Assembly (NCBI RefSeq): GCF_016863115.1
Contig: NZ_BOOG01000020.1
Location: 60,966-124,965 of the forward strand
DNA length: 64,000 nucleotides
Direction of reading: 5' to 3'
From: Sphaerimonospora thailandensis
GTDB taxonomy: Bacteria; Actinomycetota; Actinomycetes; Streptosporangiales; Streptosporangiaceae
Shown here: one piece after another, positions 19,446-28,200 of the stretch
How the letters are laid out: each line of letters opens with the position of its first letter
Numbering within the stretch: position 1 is the first letter of the stretch
Position numbers and translations under genes: made by a program
Notes under the pieces: generated by a model
The model's input: only the letters and a program-made list of their open reading frames with translations
What the model was told of the DNA's origin: nothing
The model's database searches: none

Positions 19446-20936
19446 TCACGTCCCCGCGGAGGCGATCTCGGCGGGCAGCGGCATCGCGAACCAGACGGTC
19501 TTGCCTCCGGCGACCCGGCTGGTCCCCCAGCGTTCGGCGAGCTGGCTGACCACGTACAGCCCCCGGCCGTCCTCGTCCAGCAGGCCGGGCTCGTGCAGCG
19601 CCGGCATCCGGTAGTCGTCGTCGCTCACCTCGCACAGCAGTACGTCGGTGCGCAGCAGCCTGATCGTGATCGGGCGGGAGGTCCGTCGCACCGCGTTCGT
19701 CACGAGCTCGGACGCGAGGAGCTGAGCCATCGGGACCATCGATTCGAGCCCCCAGGAGACCAGCGTCCGGCGGACCAGGCCGCGAACCCTCGCCGGGGCC
19801 ATCGCCTGGGGTTCCACCAGCCACTGCGCGACGTGCTCGCCGGGGATCCCCCGGAACCGGATGGCCAGCAGCGTGACGTCATCCGAATTGACCGTTGGCA
19901 GCACCCGGTCGCACATTTCCTCGAGCGGACCGGGCTGCGTGAGCTTGCCGCGTAGTTCCTCGACGCTCTGGCCGATGTCCCGGCCGCGCTCCTCCACGAG
20001 GCCGTCGGTATAGAGGACGAGCATGCTGCCGTCCGCCACCGGGATCTCCATCGTCTCGTAGGGCGTACGGCCGAGCCCGATCGGCGGGCAACGGGGCGGG
20101 AACAGCACCTCCGCCCCGCCGTCCGGCCCCACGAGGACGGGCGGCGGGTGCCCGGCGCTGGCGATCGTGCACCGGCGCAGCACCGGGTCGTACACGCAGT
20201 AGACGCAGGTCGTGAGCGTCTGGTCGGCCAGCCGCTGCGCGACCTCGTCGAGCGAGTGGAGCACCTGCTCGGCGGGCAGATCGAGCGCGGCCAAGGTCTG
20301 CACGGCCGTGCGGAGGCGGCCCATCACAGCGGCGGCCGCCGGGCCGTGGCCCATGACGTCGCCCACGACGAGGGCGACCCTGCTGCCCGGCAGCGGGATC
20401 ACGTCGAACCAGTCGCCGCCCACCCGCTCGGCCGCGGGACGGTAGCGGAAGGAGATGTCGACTCCCGGCAGGTCGGGCGGGCTGTCGGGGCGGATCCCCC
20501 GCTGGAGGATCTCCACGGTCTCGAGCTGCTGCCGGTGCAGCCGCTCATGAAAGATCGTGAGCGCTGCGGGCACGCCGAGCTGTCCGGCCGCGAGCACATC
20601 GCCCTCGCCGAACGGCCGGCGCGTCCGGTCCCTGGCGAGCAGGGCGGAGCCGACCGGCTTGCCGTACGCGCGGAGCGGCACCGCGACCAGATGCTCATCG
20701 AGCAGTTCCGGACCATGCGGCAACTCGCCGGACCACCGGTGCGGCAGCCGCCGCGCGGGGTCGACGCGGTGCCGCGCCTCGCCCTCGACGTAGACCGCCG
20801 CGGCGTCCGCCAGCCTGGGCACCGCCGCCTCGCACAGCAGCCGGGCCGCCTCCTGCGGATTCGGGCTGTCGCCGATGGCCTGTACGGCCCGGCCGAGATA
20901 GGCCAACTCGGTGAGGGTCTCCCCGTCCCACGACAC
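19446..20936 (-). CDS. GAF-SpoIIE phosphatase-HATPase signalling protein
   Basis: This is a 496-residue cytoplasmic protein with three parts. A GAF-like sensor spans about 10-130. A PP2C-type SpoIIE phosphatase domain spans about 165-360, with the metal ligands in GGDWFDVIPL, VVGDVMGHG and LYTDGLVEERG. A GHKL ATP-binding domain of RsbW/SpoIIAB type spans about 375-490, with ASELVTNAVRR as the N-box and DEDGRGLYVVSQLAERWG as the G region. The combination of a phosphatase with an anti-sigma-like kinase suggests control of an anti-sigma factor antagonist in a partner-switching stress pathway. The GTG at 20936 starts the frame. No sigma factor gene is adjacent. Confidence 0.88.
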   Translation of the reverse strand: MSWDGETLTELAYLGRAVQAIGDSPNPQEAARLLCEAAVPRLADAAAVYVEGEARHRVDPARRLPHRWSGELPHGPELLDEHLVAVPLRAYGKPVGSALLARDRTRRPFGEGDVLAAGQLGVPAALTIFHERLHRQQLETVEILQRGIRPDSPPDLPGVDISFRYRPAAERVGGDWFDVIPLPGSRVALVVGDVMGHGPAAAAVMGRLRTAVQTLAALDLPAEQVLHSLDEVAQRLADQTLTTCVYCVYDPVLRRCTIASAGHPPPVLVGPDGGAEVLFPPRCPPIGLGRTPYETMEIPVADGSMLVLYTDGLVEERGRDIGQSVEELRGKLTQPGPLEEMCDRVLPTVNSDDVTLLAIRFRGIPGEHVAQWLVEPQAMAPARVRGLVRRTLVSWGLESMVPMAQLLASELVTNAVRRTSRPITIRLLRTDVLLCEVSDDDYRMPALHEPGLLDEDGRGLYVVSQLAERWGTSRVAGGKTVWFAMPLPAEIASAGT

Positions 20937-20951
20937 GGGTCATCCCGCCGC

Positions 20952-21617
20952 TCAGAACCCGTCGCTACGGCAATTGAGGAACAGCTGCATTTCCGGCGGG
21001 GACTGCGTGGTCGCCGGGGCGTACGAAACCTGGTTCTCCGAAAGCACAGTGAAACCGGCGCCCTCGACGACCGCACGCAACTCGTCGCGCAGATATCCGG
21101 TCACCCGGATCGGCGCCCCGAGAAACTGGAAAGACACGTCGTCGAGGTCGAATTCCACCATGCTCAGCGAGAGCAGGCCGCCGGGCGCGAGCACCGCGCG
21201 CAGGTTAGCGAGCGCCTTGCCGATCTCGGCGCGGGGCAGCATGAGCAGGCTGAAGAAGGCCGTCACGGCGTCGAAGGTGCCGAGCGAGCCGTTGAGGTCG
21301 AGCACGTCCATCTCCAGGAACGTGCCCACGGGGACGTGCTGCCTGGCCAGGTCCAGCATCACGGGTGAGATGTCGATGCCGACCACTTCGCAGCCGGCCT
21401 CGGCGAACTGCCGTGCCGTGGGCGAGCCGGTGCCGCAGCCGACGTCGAGGACACGGGCACCCGGTTGGAGCTGCCTGATCATCCACTCGCCTGCGGCGAC
21501 CTGACCTTCCTTGTGGGGGAAGGCCTCGTCATACCGCGAACCGATGCGATTGAACGCCTCGGCCTGGCGCGCACGGTACTCGTCACCGAGACCGCCCGGC
21601 CCTGATTCGATTGTCAT
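20952..21617 (-). CDS. Class I SAM-dependent methyltransferase
   Basis: This 221-residue Rossmann methyltransferase has motif I VLDVGCGTGSPTARQ, motif II GCEVVGIDISPVML and a post-I acidic residue, followed by LRAVLAPGGLLSLSM. It resembles UbiE/BioC-type small-molecule methyltransferases; the substrate is unknown. The ATG at 21617 is used, with a TTG at 21629 as an alternative; neither has a clear ribosome binding site, so the transcript may be leaderless. It lies 15 bp upstream of the SpoIIE-domain gene in the same direction and may be co-transcribed. Confidence 0.82.
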   Translation of the reverse strand: MTIESGPGGLGDEYRARQAEAFNRIGSRYDEAFPHKEGQVAAGEWMIRQLQPGARVLDVGCGTGSPTARQFAEAGCEVVGIDISPVMLDLARQHVPVGTFLEMDVLDLNGSLGTFDAVTAFFSLLMLPRAEIGKALANLRAVLAPGGLLSLSMVEFDLDDVSFQFLGAPIRVTGYLRDELRAVVEGAGFTVLSENQVSYAPATTQSPPEMQLFLNCRSDGF

Positions 21618-21761
21618 CCTCGCCGCCAACCGTGATCAGCTGTCTTTACCTTCTCTTAAATAAGGGCCATGACCCGGCAAAGTCAAGCCATTCCACAGCT
21701 AGTTTGATATTTAACCAGTTCGATATGTCAGAGATCACTGTCAAATCTCGTGATCAAGATG

Positions 21762-21860
21762 TCACCCTCCGCCACATCCCTCCCCGGGCGTCTCCTTGAC
21801 CTGTGCGATCTCCTGGCCGAACGAGAAGTACACCCGGCCCGACAACTCGGGGATCTGGAT
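21762..21860 (-). pseudogene. Possible remnant of a GH64 beta-1,3-glucanase-like gene
   Basis: The 370-bp gap between the methyltransferase and the second tRNA holds no complete gene. On the minus strand a short open stretch encodes ETIQIPELSGRVYFSFGQ, which resembles the N-terminal region of GH64 glucanases (an LSGRIWFS-type motif). It then runs into a stop at 21762-21764 and has no credible start. The region next to it (21640-21760) is unusually AT-rich. I regard this as a decayed fragment beside a tRNA gene. Confidence 0.3.
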
Positions 21861-21943
21861 GGTCTCCGACTGGCCTTGGCCTGGCCCGGGATCGAGACGT
21901 CGGGCGCGGGGCTCGGCGGGACGTCGCCGCCGGTCCACTCGTG

Positions 21944-21976
21944 GAAAAAGGCCGCCTCCTGACAGGAGACGGCCCT
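21944..21976 (-). terminator. Rho-independent terminator of the second tRNA-Ala gene
   Basis: Reading the minus strand, GGCCGTCTCCT, a three-base loop and AGGAGGCGGCC form a stem with one mismatch, followed directly by TTTTT (21945-21949). It sits 11 bp after the end of the tRNA-Ala gene at 21987. Confidence 0.85.
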
Positions 21977-21986
21977 TCGACTTCGG

Positions 21987-22059
21987 TGGAGCTATGGGGA
22001 CTCGAACCCCAGACCCCCTCCATGCCATGGAGGTGCGCTACCAGCTGCGCTATAGCCCC
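21987..22059 (-). tRNA. tRNA-Ala (GGC anticodon), second copy
   Basis: This 73-nt sequence is identical to the tRNA at 19289-19361 and has the same GGC anticodon loop. Here the base triplet after the discriminator is CCG rather than CCA, so the CCA end must be added by the tRNA nucleotidyltransferase. Its own promoter and terminator are both visible, so it is a complete transcription unit rather than an att fragment. Confidence 0.97.
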
Positions 22060-22077
22060 TTGCGATCGCGAGCCCAG

Positions 22078-22105
22078 TGTATAGGAGTCCGCGCATGGAC
22101 GGTAA
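22078..22105 (-). promoter_or_regulatory. Promoter of the second tRNA-Ala gene
   Basis: A TATACA -10 element on the minus strand (22078-22083) lies 16 nt from TTACCG. The 12-base string CCTATACACTGG is shared with the first copy, although the sequence between promoter and tRNA differs. The leader would be about 12 nt. Confidence 0.55.
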
Positions 22106-22129
22106 TCGGCGCGAGTCGCCGCCCCGATG

Positions 22130-22164
22130 CGGGCCCCTCCCCGTGCGGCTCGGGGAGGGGCCCG
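22130..22164 (-). terminator. GC-rich hairpin after the nar operon
   Basis: A perfect 14-bp stem, CGGGCCCCTCCCCG with CGGGGAGGGGCCCG, has a 7-nt loop. It lies 78 bp after the narI stop on the minus strand. No T-run follows, as is common for actinobacterial terminators. It would also insulate the nar operon from the tRNA promoter. Confidence 0.65.
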
Positions 22165-22241
22165 GTCTCGTCCGCCGTGCCGTACCGCGCTTCAGTGGCG
22201 ACAGGATGCCGGTACGGCACGGCGGGAGTCCACGGCGGGAG

Positions 22242-22976
22242 TCAGGGGCGGCCGATCGGCTCCCAGCCTCGGCGCGGCGGCTGGGAGCCCGCCCGGTCCT
22301 CCCGGCTGCGGTACACGATGTACGGACGGGTCAGATAGCCGACCGGAGCGGTCAGCATGTGCACCAGCCGGGTGAACGGCCACACGGCGAACAGCACCAG
22401 CGCGCTGAGCGCGTGCAGCTTGAACAGCAGCGGCGCGCCCGCCATCAGGCTCCCCTCCGGCTGGAGGTAGAAGATCGACCGGAACCACGGGGAGATCGTG
22501 GTTCTGTAGTCGTAACCGCCGCCGACGATGTTGGCCATGACGGTCGCGGCCAGCCCGAGCAGGATCGTCAGCGCGAGCAGGGCGTACATCAGCTTGTCGT
22601 TGCGGGTGGTGGCGGTGAACACCGGGCCGACGGTGCGGCGGCGGTAGATCAGGATCGCCATGCCCGCGACCGTGCAGACGCCCGCGATCGTGCCGAGCAC
22701 GATGGCCGACAGATGATAGGCCTCCTCGCTCACCCCCAGTGCCTCGGTCCAGCTCTTGGGGATCACCAGGCCGCCGATGTGACCGAGCGCCACCACGAGG
22801 ATGCCGAAGTGGAACAGCGGGCTGCCGATCCGCAGCAGCCGCGACTCGTACATCTGGGATGAGCGGGTGGTCCAGCCGAACTTGTCGTACCGGTAGCGCC
22901 AGACGTGGCCGAGCACGAACACCGTGAGGGACACGTACGGGACGATGACCCACAGCGTCACATCGAGCGCGTTCAT
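22242..22976 (-). CDS. narI: Respiratory nitrate reductase gamma subunit
   Basis: This 244-residue cytochrome b subunit has five membrane helices. The four haem-ligand histidines are at positions 56, 66, 188 and 206, which correspond to E. coli His56, 66, 187 and 205. NarI anchors NarGH to the inner face of the membrane and takes electrons from menaquinol, moving charge outward. Its ATG overlaps the narJ stop by four bases (ATGA). It is the last gene of the operon and is followed by a strong hairpin. The C-terminal tail from about 225 is polar and not conserved. Confidence 0.97.
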   Translation of the reverse strand: MNALDVTLWVIVPYVSLTVFVLGHVWRYRYDKFGWTTRSSQMYESRLLRIGSPLFHFGILVVALGHIGGLVIPKSWTEALGVSEEAYHLSAIVLGTIAGVCTVAGMAILIYRRRTVGPVFTATTRNDKLMYALLALTILLGLAATVMANIVGGGYDYRTTISPWFRSIFYLQPEGSLMAGAPLLFKLHALSALVLFAVWPFTRLVHMLTAPVGYLTRPYIVYRSREDRAGSQPPRRGWEPIGRP

Positions 22977-23638
22977 CGAGATCCTCCCCGCGTCGGGGCC
23001 ATACCAGCGGATTCCAGGCTTGCGTCCAGGCTGAAGGGTTCCAGGCCGACCTCCTCGGCCGGCGGTCCCTCTGCGGCCAGCCGCAGGGCGGCGGCGCGCT
23101 CACGCGCGGTGGGCTCGGGCAGGGTGGCCAGCACCGCCGCGACCACTCCGGCGTACGGCGAGGCCTCGGACCGCAGCGCGTGCAGCAGGGTCTCGACCCC
23201 GGCGCGGTGCTCCCGCAGCAGCCGTCCGGCCGCCTCGGTGGCGCCCCGACCGGACAGCTCGCACACCACGGCGAGGTGGTCGGGCAGTTCGTCGGTCACC
23301 TCGAAGCCCGCCTCGCGGTAGGCGTGCTTGAACCGCAGCAGCGCCATGCCGCGCTTTCGCGTGTCGCCGTAGGTGTAATACGTGAGGTACGGGCAGCAGC
23401 GGCGCTTGAGATCGAAGACCGCGACGTAGTGCGCGGTCAGTTCGGGCAGCGGGGTGGCGGCCACGTGGTCGGCGAAGGCCGCCAGGTGCGCCGCGGCCTC
23501 CCCCAGCCTGCCGCCGGACGGCAGCCCGGCCACGGTCTGGGAGAGCACCGGCAGTGCCTCGACGAGCCGCTCGTCGGGGTAGCCCAGCAGCACCGACGCC
23601 GCCATGTGCACGTTCCGCACGGCACGCTGGTCGGTCAC
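22973..23638 (-). CDS. narJ: Nitrate reductase assembly chaperone
   Basis: This 221-residue all-helical TorD-family chaperone carries the segment VAVFDLKRRCCPYLTYYTYGDTRKRG, which is characteristic of NarJ. NarJ binds the N-terminus of NarG while the molybdenum cofactor and iron-sulfur centres are inserted and is not part of the final enzyme. The GTG start at 23638 overlaps the narH stop (GTGA) and follows a GGAAGGAGGA ribosome binding site. The C-terminal extension beyond about residue 185 is rich in Glu, Ala and Pro. Position between narH and narI is standard. Confidence 0.95.
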   Translation of the reverse strand: MTDQRAVRNVHMAASVLLGYPDERLVEALPVLSQTVAGLPSGGRLGEAAAHLAAFADHVAATPLPELTAHYVAVFDLKRRCCPYLTYYTYGDTRKRGMALLRFKHAYREAGFEVTDELPDHLAVVCELSGRGATEAAGRLLREHRAGVETLLHALRSEASPYAGVVAAVLATLPEPTARERAAALRLAAEGPPAEEVGLEPFSLDASLESAGMAPTRGGSR

Positions 23639-25290
23639 GACTCCTCCTTCCGGTTCGGGAACAGCCCGTCGGGCATGCCCTTGCCGTCCCAGTTGAGCAG
23701 GTTGACCCGGCCGCGCAGTTCGTCGGCCCGGCCCAGCACATCGGTGTCCTGGCGTTCCTTCAGCGCGTGGAAGTTCTCCACGGCCACCGGGGCGGGCTCG
23801 CCGGACGCCTCGCCGAACGGGCCGCCCATGCCGGGGCCGCCCTCGTAGTCGAGGCTGCATCCGGTGGCGAGCTCCTCCAGCTTGGCGCCCTGCTCGGCGT
23901 GCGCCTTGGGGATGACGTACCGCTCGTTGTAGGCGGCGATGGCCAGCAGGCGATACATCTCCTCGATCGTCTCGCCGGTCATGCCGACCTCGGCCGCGAT
24001 CGACTCGTCGCGGTCCCGGCCGAGGTTCACGTCCCGCATGTAGGACCGCATCGCGGCCAGGCGGCGCAGCACGGCGCGGACCGGTTCGGGGTCGCCCGCG
24101 CTGAAGATCTCGGCCAGGTAGCCGATGGGGATGCGCAGCGCGTCGATCGCGCCGAACAGGTTGCCCGCCTTCTCTCCGTCATGTCCGGTGTTGGTCAGCA
24201 CGTCGACCACCGGCGACAGCGGCGGGATGTACCAGACCATCGGCATCGTGCGGTACTCGGGGTGCAGCGGCAGGGCCACGCCGTACTCGAAGATCAGCTT
24301 GTGGATCGGCGAGCGTTTCGCCGCCTCCAGCCAGTCCTCCGGGATGCCGGACTCCCGGGCCGCGGCGATCACCTCGGGGTCGTGCGGGTCGAGCATGACG
24401 CTCTTCTGCGCCTCCAGCAGCGCCTTCTCGTCCTTGACCGAGGCGGCCTCGGCGACGCGGTCGGCGTCGTAGAGGATCAGCCCGATGTAGCGCAGCCGGC
24501 CGACGCAGGTCTCCGCGCACACGGTCGGAATGCCGACCTCCACCCTCGGGTAGCAGAACGTGCACTTCTCGGCCTTGCCGGTCCGATGGTTGAAGTACAC
24601 CTTCTTGTACGGGCAGCCCGTGACGCACATCCGCCAGCCGCGGCAGCGGTCCTGGTCCACCAGGACGATGCCGTCCTCCGAGCGCTTGTACATCGCCCCC
24701 GACGGGCAGGAGGCCACGCACGAGGGGTTGAGGCAGTGCTCGCAGATGCGCGGCAGGTAGAACATGAAGGCCCGCTCGAACTCCAGCTTGACCTCGCCGG
24801 ACACCTTGCGCAGCACGGGGTCGGCCGGAGCCAGCTCGGGAGCCCCGGCCAGGTTGTCGTCCCAGTTGGCACTCCACCTGATCTTCGTCGGCTCGCCCGT
24901 GATGAGCGACCTGGGCCGGGCCACCGGGGTGTCCTCGCTCACCGGAGCCGAGAACAGCCGGTCGTAGTCGTAGGTCCAGGGCTCGTAGTAGTCGTTTATG
25001 GACGGCATGAGCGGGTTGGCGAAGATCGTCAGCAGCTTGCGCAGCCGCCCGCCGGCCTTCAGCCGCAGCCGGCCGTTCCTGCCGAGCTCCCAGCCGCCCT
25101 TCCACTTCTCCTGGTCCTGGTAGGTGCGGGGGTAGCCCTGGCCCGGCCGGGTCTCGACGTTGTTGAACCAGACGTACTCCATGCCGGCCCGGTTGGTCCA
25201 GGCCTGCTTGCAGGTGACCGAGCAGGTGTGGCAGCCGATGCACTTGTCCAGGTTCATCACCATGGCGAGCTGCGCCATAACCCTGGTCAT
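23635..25290 (-). CDS. narH: Respiratory nitrate reductase beta subunit
   Basis: This 551-residue iron-sulfur protein passes electrons from NarI to NarG. Four Cys clusters are visible: CIGCHTCSVTCKQAW near the N-terminus, CEHCLNPSCVASCP, CRGWRMCVTGCPYKK and CTFCYP with CAETCVGR. The Trp in CRGWRMC marks the [3Fe-4S] centre site, as in E. coli NarH. Its ATG at 25290 shares a base with the narG stop (TGATG) after an upstream GGAGG. The length is normal for actinobacterial NarH. Confidence 0.97.
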   Translation of the reverse strand: MTRVMAQLAMVMNLDKCIGCHTCSVTCKQAWTNRAGMEYVWFNNVETRPGQGYPRTYQDQEKWKGGWELGRNGRLRLKAGGRLRKLLTIFANPLMPSINDYYEPWTYDYDRLFSAPVSEDTPVARPRSLITGEPTKIRWSANWDDNLAGAPELAPADPVLRKVSGEVKLEFERAFMFYLPRICEHCLNPSCVASCPSGAMYKRSEDGIVLVDQDRCRGWRMCVTGCPYKKVYFNHRTGKAEKCTFCYPRVEVGIPTVCAETCVGRLRYIGLILYDADRVAEAASVKDEKALLEAQKSVMLDPHDPEVIAAARESGIPEDWLEAAKRSPIHKLIFEYGVALPLHPEYRTMPMVWYIPPLSPVVDVLTNTGHDGEKAGNLFGAIDALRIPIGYLAEIFSAGDPEPVRAVLRRLAAMRSYMRDVNLGRDRDESIAAEVGMTGETIEEMYRLLAIAAYNERYVIPKAHAEQGAKLEELATGCSLDYEGGPGMGGPFGEASGEPAPVAVENFHALKERQDTDVLGRADELRGRVNLLNWDGKGMPDGLFPNRKEES

Positions 25291-28200
25291 CAGTAGTCGA
25301 CCTCCTGGGAACGGCGGCGGATCACCGTGATCTCGTCGCGCTGGTGGCCCGTCGGGCCGAGGTAGTTGAAGGCGAAGGAGAGCTGGGCGTAACCGCCGAT
25401 GAGGTGGGTGGGCTTGAGCAACAGCCGGGTGAGGCTGTTGTGGATGCCCCCGCGACGGCCCGAGGTCTCGCTCTTCGGCACGTCCACGACGCGCTCCTGG
25501 GCGTGGTACATGTACACCGTGCCGTCGGGCATCCGGTGGGAGACCACGGCCCGGGCGACGACGACGCCGTTGCGGTTGACCGCCTCGACCCAGTCGTTGT
25601 CGGAGATCCCGGCCCGCGCCGCGTCGGCCGGGCTCATCCAGATGGTCGGGCCGCCGCGCGACAGCGTCAGCATCAGCAGGTTGTCCTGATATTCGGAGTG
25701 GATCGACCACTTGGAGTGCGGGGTCAGATACCGCACGGCGACGCCGTCGCCGGCGCCCGCCGCGGCGTCGACCAGCGCGGCCGTGTTCAGCGGCGGCCGG
25801 TAGACGGGCATCGTCTCGCCGGCCTCCTGCATCCAGTCGTGGTCGAGGTAGAAGTGCTGCCGTCCGGTCAGCGTGTGCCAGGGCTTGCGGTGCTCCAGGT
25901 TGATCGTGAAGGCGGAGTAGCGCCGCCCGTCGGTCTCGCTGCCCGACCACTCCGGCGAGGTGATCACCGGCACCGGGCGGGCCTGGGTGTCGGCGAAGGT
26001 GATCTGCCGGTGCTCGTCGGCCAGGCCGGACATGTCGGTCCCGGTGCGCCGGGCGAGCGTGGCGAAGCCCTGGGCGGCCAGGTGACCGTTGGTGGTGCCG
26101 GACAGGGCGAGGATCGTCTCGCACATCTGGACGTCGGTCGCCAGGGACGGCCGCCCCTCGGCGACGCCCCCGTGCACGGTGCCGTTGATCCGGCGCAGCC
26201 GTTCGACCTCGGCCTCGACGTCGAACGTGATGCCCTTGGTCGTGGCGCCCAGCCGGTCGGCCAGCGGCCCGAGCGCGGCCATCTGCTCGGCGATCGCGCC
26301 GTAGTCCCGCTCCACCACCACGACCTTGGGGAACGTGCGGCCCGGCACCGGCGTCTGGCCGGTCTCCCGCCAGTCGCGTACCAGCCCGTGCGGGTTGGCC
26401 AGCTCGTCGGGCGTGTCGTGCAGCAGCGGGGCGGCCACGAGGTCCTTGCGCACGCCCAGGTGGGTGCGGGCGAGCGTGCTGAACGCCTTGGCGATCGCGT
26501 GGAACGCGGCGAAGTCGGTCCGGGTCTGCCACGGCGGGTCGATCGCCGGGGTGAACGCGTGGACGAACGGGTGCATGTCGGTCGACGACAGGTCGTGCTT
26601 CTCGTACCAGGTGGCCGCCGGGAGCACGATGTCGGAGAACAGCGTCGTCGACGTCATGCGGAAGTCCAGCGACAGCAGCAGGTCGAGCTTGCCGCGCGGC
26701 CCCTCCTCCCGCCAGGTGACGTCCTTGGGCCGCTGGTCGGGCCCGAGCTCCTCGGCTCGTACGGAGGAGTCGGTGCCGAGCAGGTGACGCAGGAAGTACT
26801 CGTTGCCCTTGGCCGACGATCCGAGCAGGTTGGCCCGCCAGACCGTGAGCACGCGCGGCCAGTTCTCCGGCGCGTCCGGGTCCTCGCAGGCGAAGCCGAG
26901 CTCGCCCGCCTGCACCTGCTCCGCGATGTACGGCCCGGCCTCCCGGCCGGAGGCCTCGGCCTCGTCGGCGAGATCCAGCGAGTTGCGGTTGAACGTGGGG
27001 TAGGACGGCATCCAGCCCATCCGGGCCGACTGCGACAGCAGGTCGACGCTCGTCTTCCCGTTGAAGACGCCGGAGCCGAGCGGCGAGGCGACCACATCGG
27101 CGGTGTGGGCGTCGTAGCGCCACTGGTCGGTGTGCAGGTAGAAGTACGCCGTGCCGATCATCTGCCGGGGCGGGCGCTTCCAGTCGAGGCCGAACGCCAG
27201 CTGTGCCCAGCCGGTGATCGGGCGGCACTTCTCCTGCCCCACGTAGTGCGCCCACCCGCCGCCGTTGACGCCCTGGCAGCCGGTGAGCGTCACCAGTGCG
27301 AGGAACGCGCGGTACATCGTGTCGGAGTGGAACCAGTGGTTGGTGCCGGCCCCCAAGATGATCATCGAGCGGCCCTTGGACTCCTCGGCGTTGCGCGCGA
27401 ACTCCCGGGCGATCCGGGCGGCGGCCGCGGCCGGCACCGAGGTGATCTTCTCCTGCCAGGCCGGCGTGTACGGCACGGCCGGGTCGTCGTATCCGGCCGG
27501 CCACTGGCCCGGCATCCCGTCGCGGCCCACGCCGTACTGCGCGAGCAGCAGGTCGAAGACCGTGGTGACGAGGTGGCCGCCCACGCGCCGGACCGGCACG
27601 CCGCGGTGCAGCACTCCCCCGCCGTCCTCCGCCTCCGCAGCGGGGTCGAAGCGGGGCAGCGAGACCGGTACGGCCTCCTCTTCATCGATCAGGGTGAGTG
27701 TGGGGTCGACGTCGCCGAGGTCGAGGTTCCACCGGCCCTGCCCCTCCTCCGAATAGCGGAAGCCGAGCGAGCCGCCCGGGACGACGGGCTCGCCGGTCCG
27801 CCGGTCGAGCAGCACGGTCTTGAACGCCGCCTCCTCGCCCTCCTCGCCGAGGTCGGCCGCGGTGAGGAACTTGCCGGGGACGTAGCCGCCCCCGTCATGC
27901 TCGCGGAGCCGTACGAGGAAGGGGAGATCGGTGAACCGCTTGACGTAGTCGACGAAGTGCGGCGTCTCCCGCTCGACGAAGAACTCCTTGAGGATCACGT
28001 GTCCCATGGCCATGGCCAGGGCGCCGTCGGTGCCCGGATGCGGGGCGAGCCACTCGTCGGCGAACTTGGCCGCGTCGTTGTAGTCGGGGGCCATCACGAC
28101 GACCTTCTGGCCGCGGTAGCGCGCCTCGGCCATGTAGTGCGCGTCCGGGGTACGGGTGACCGGGACGTTGGAACCCCACAGCATCAGGTAGGCCGCGTCC

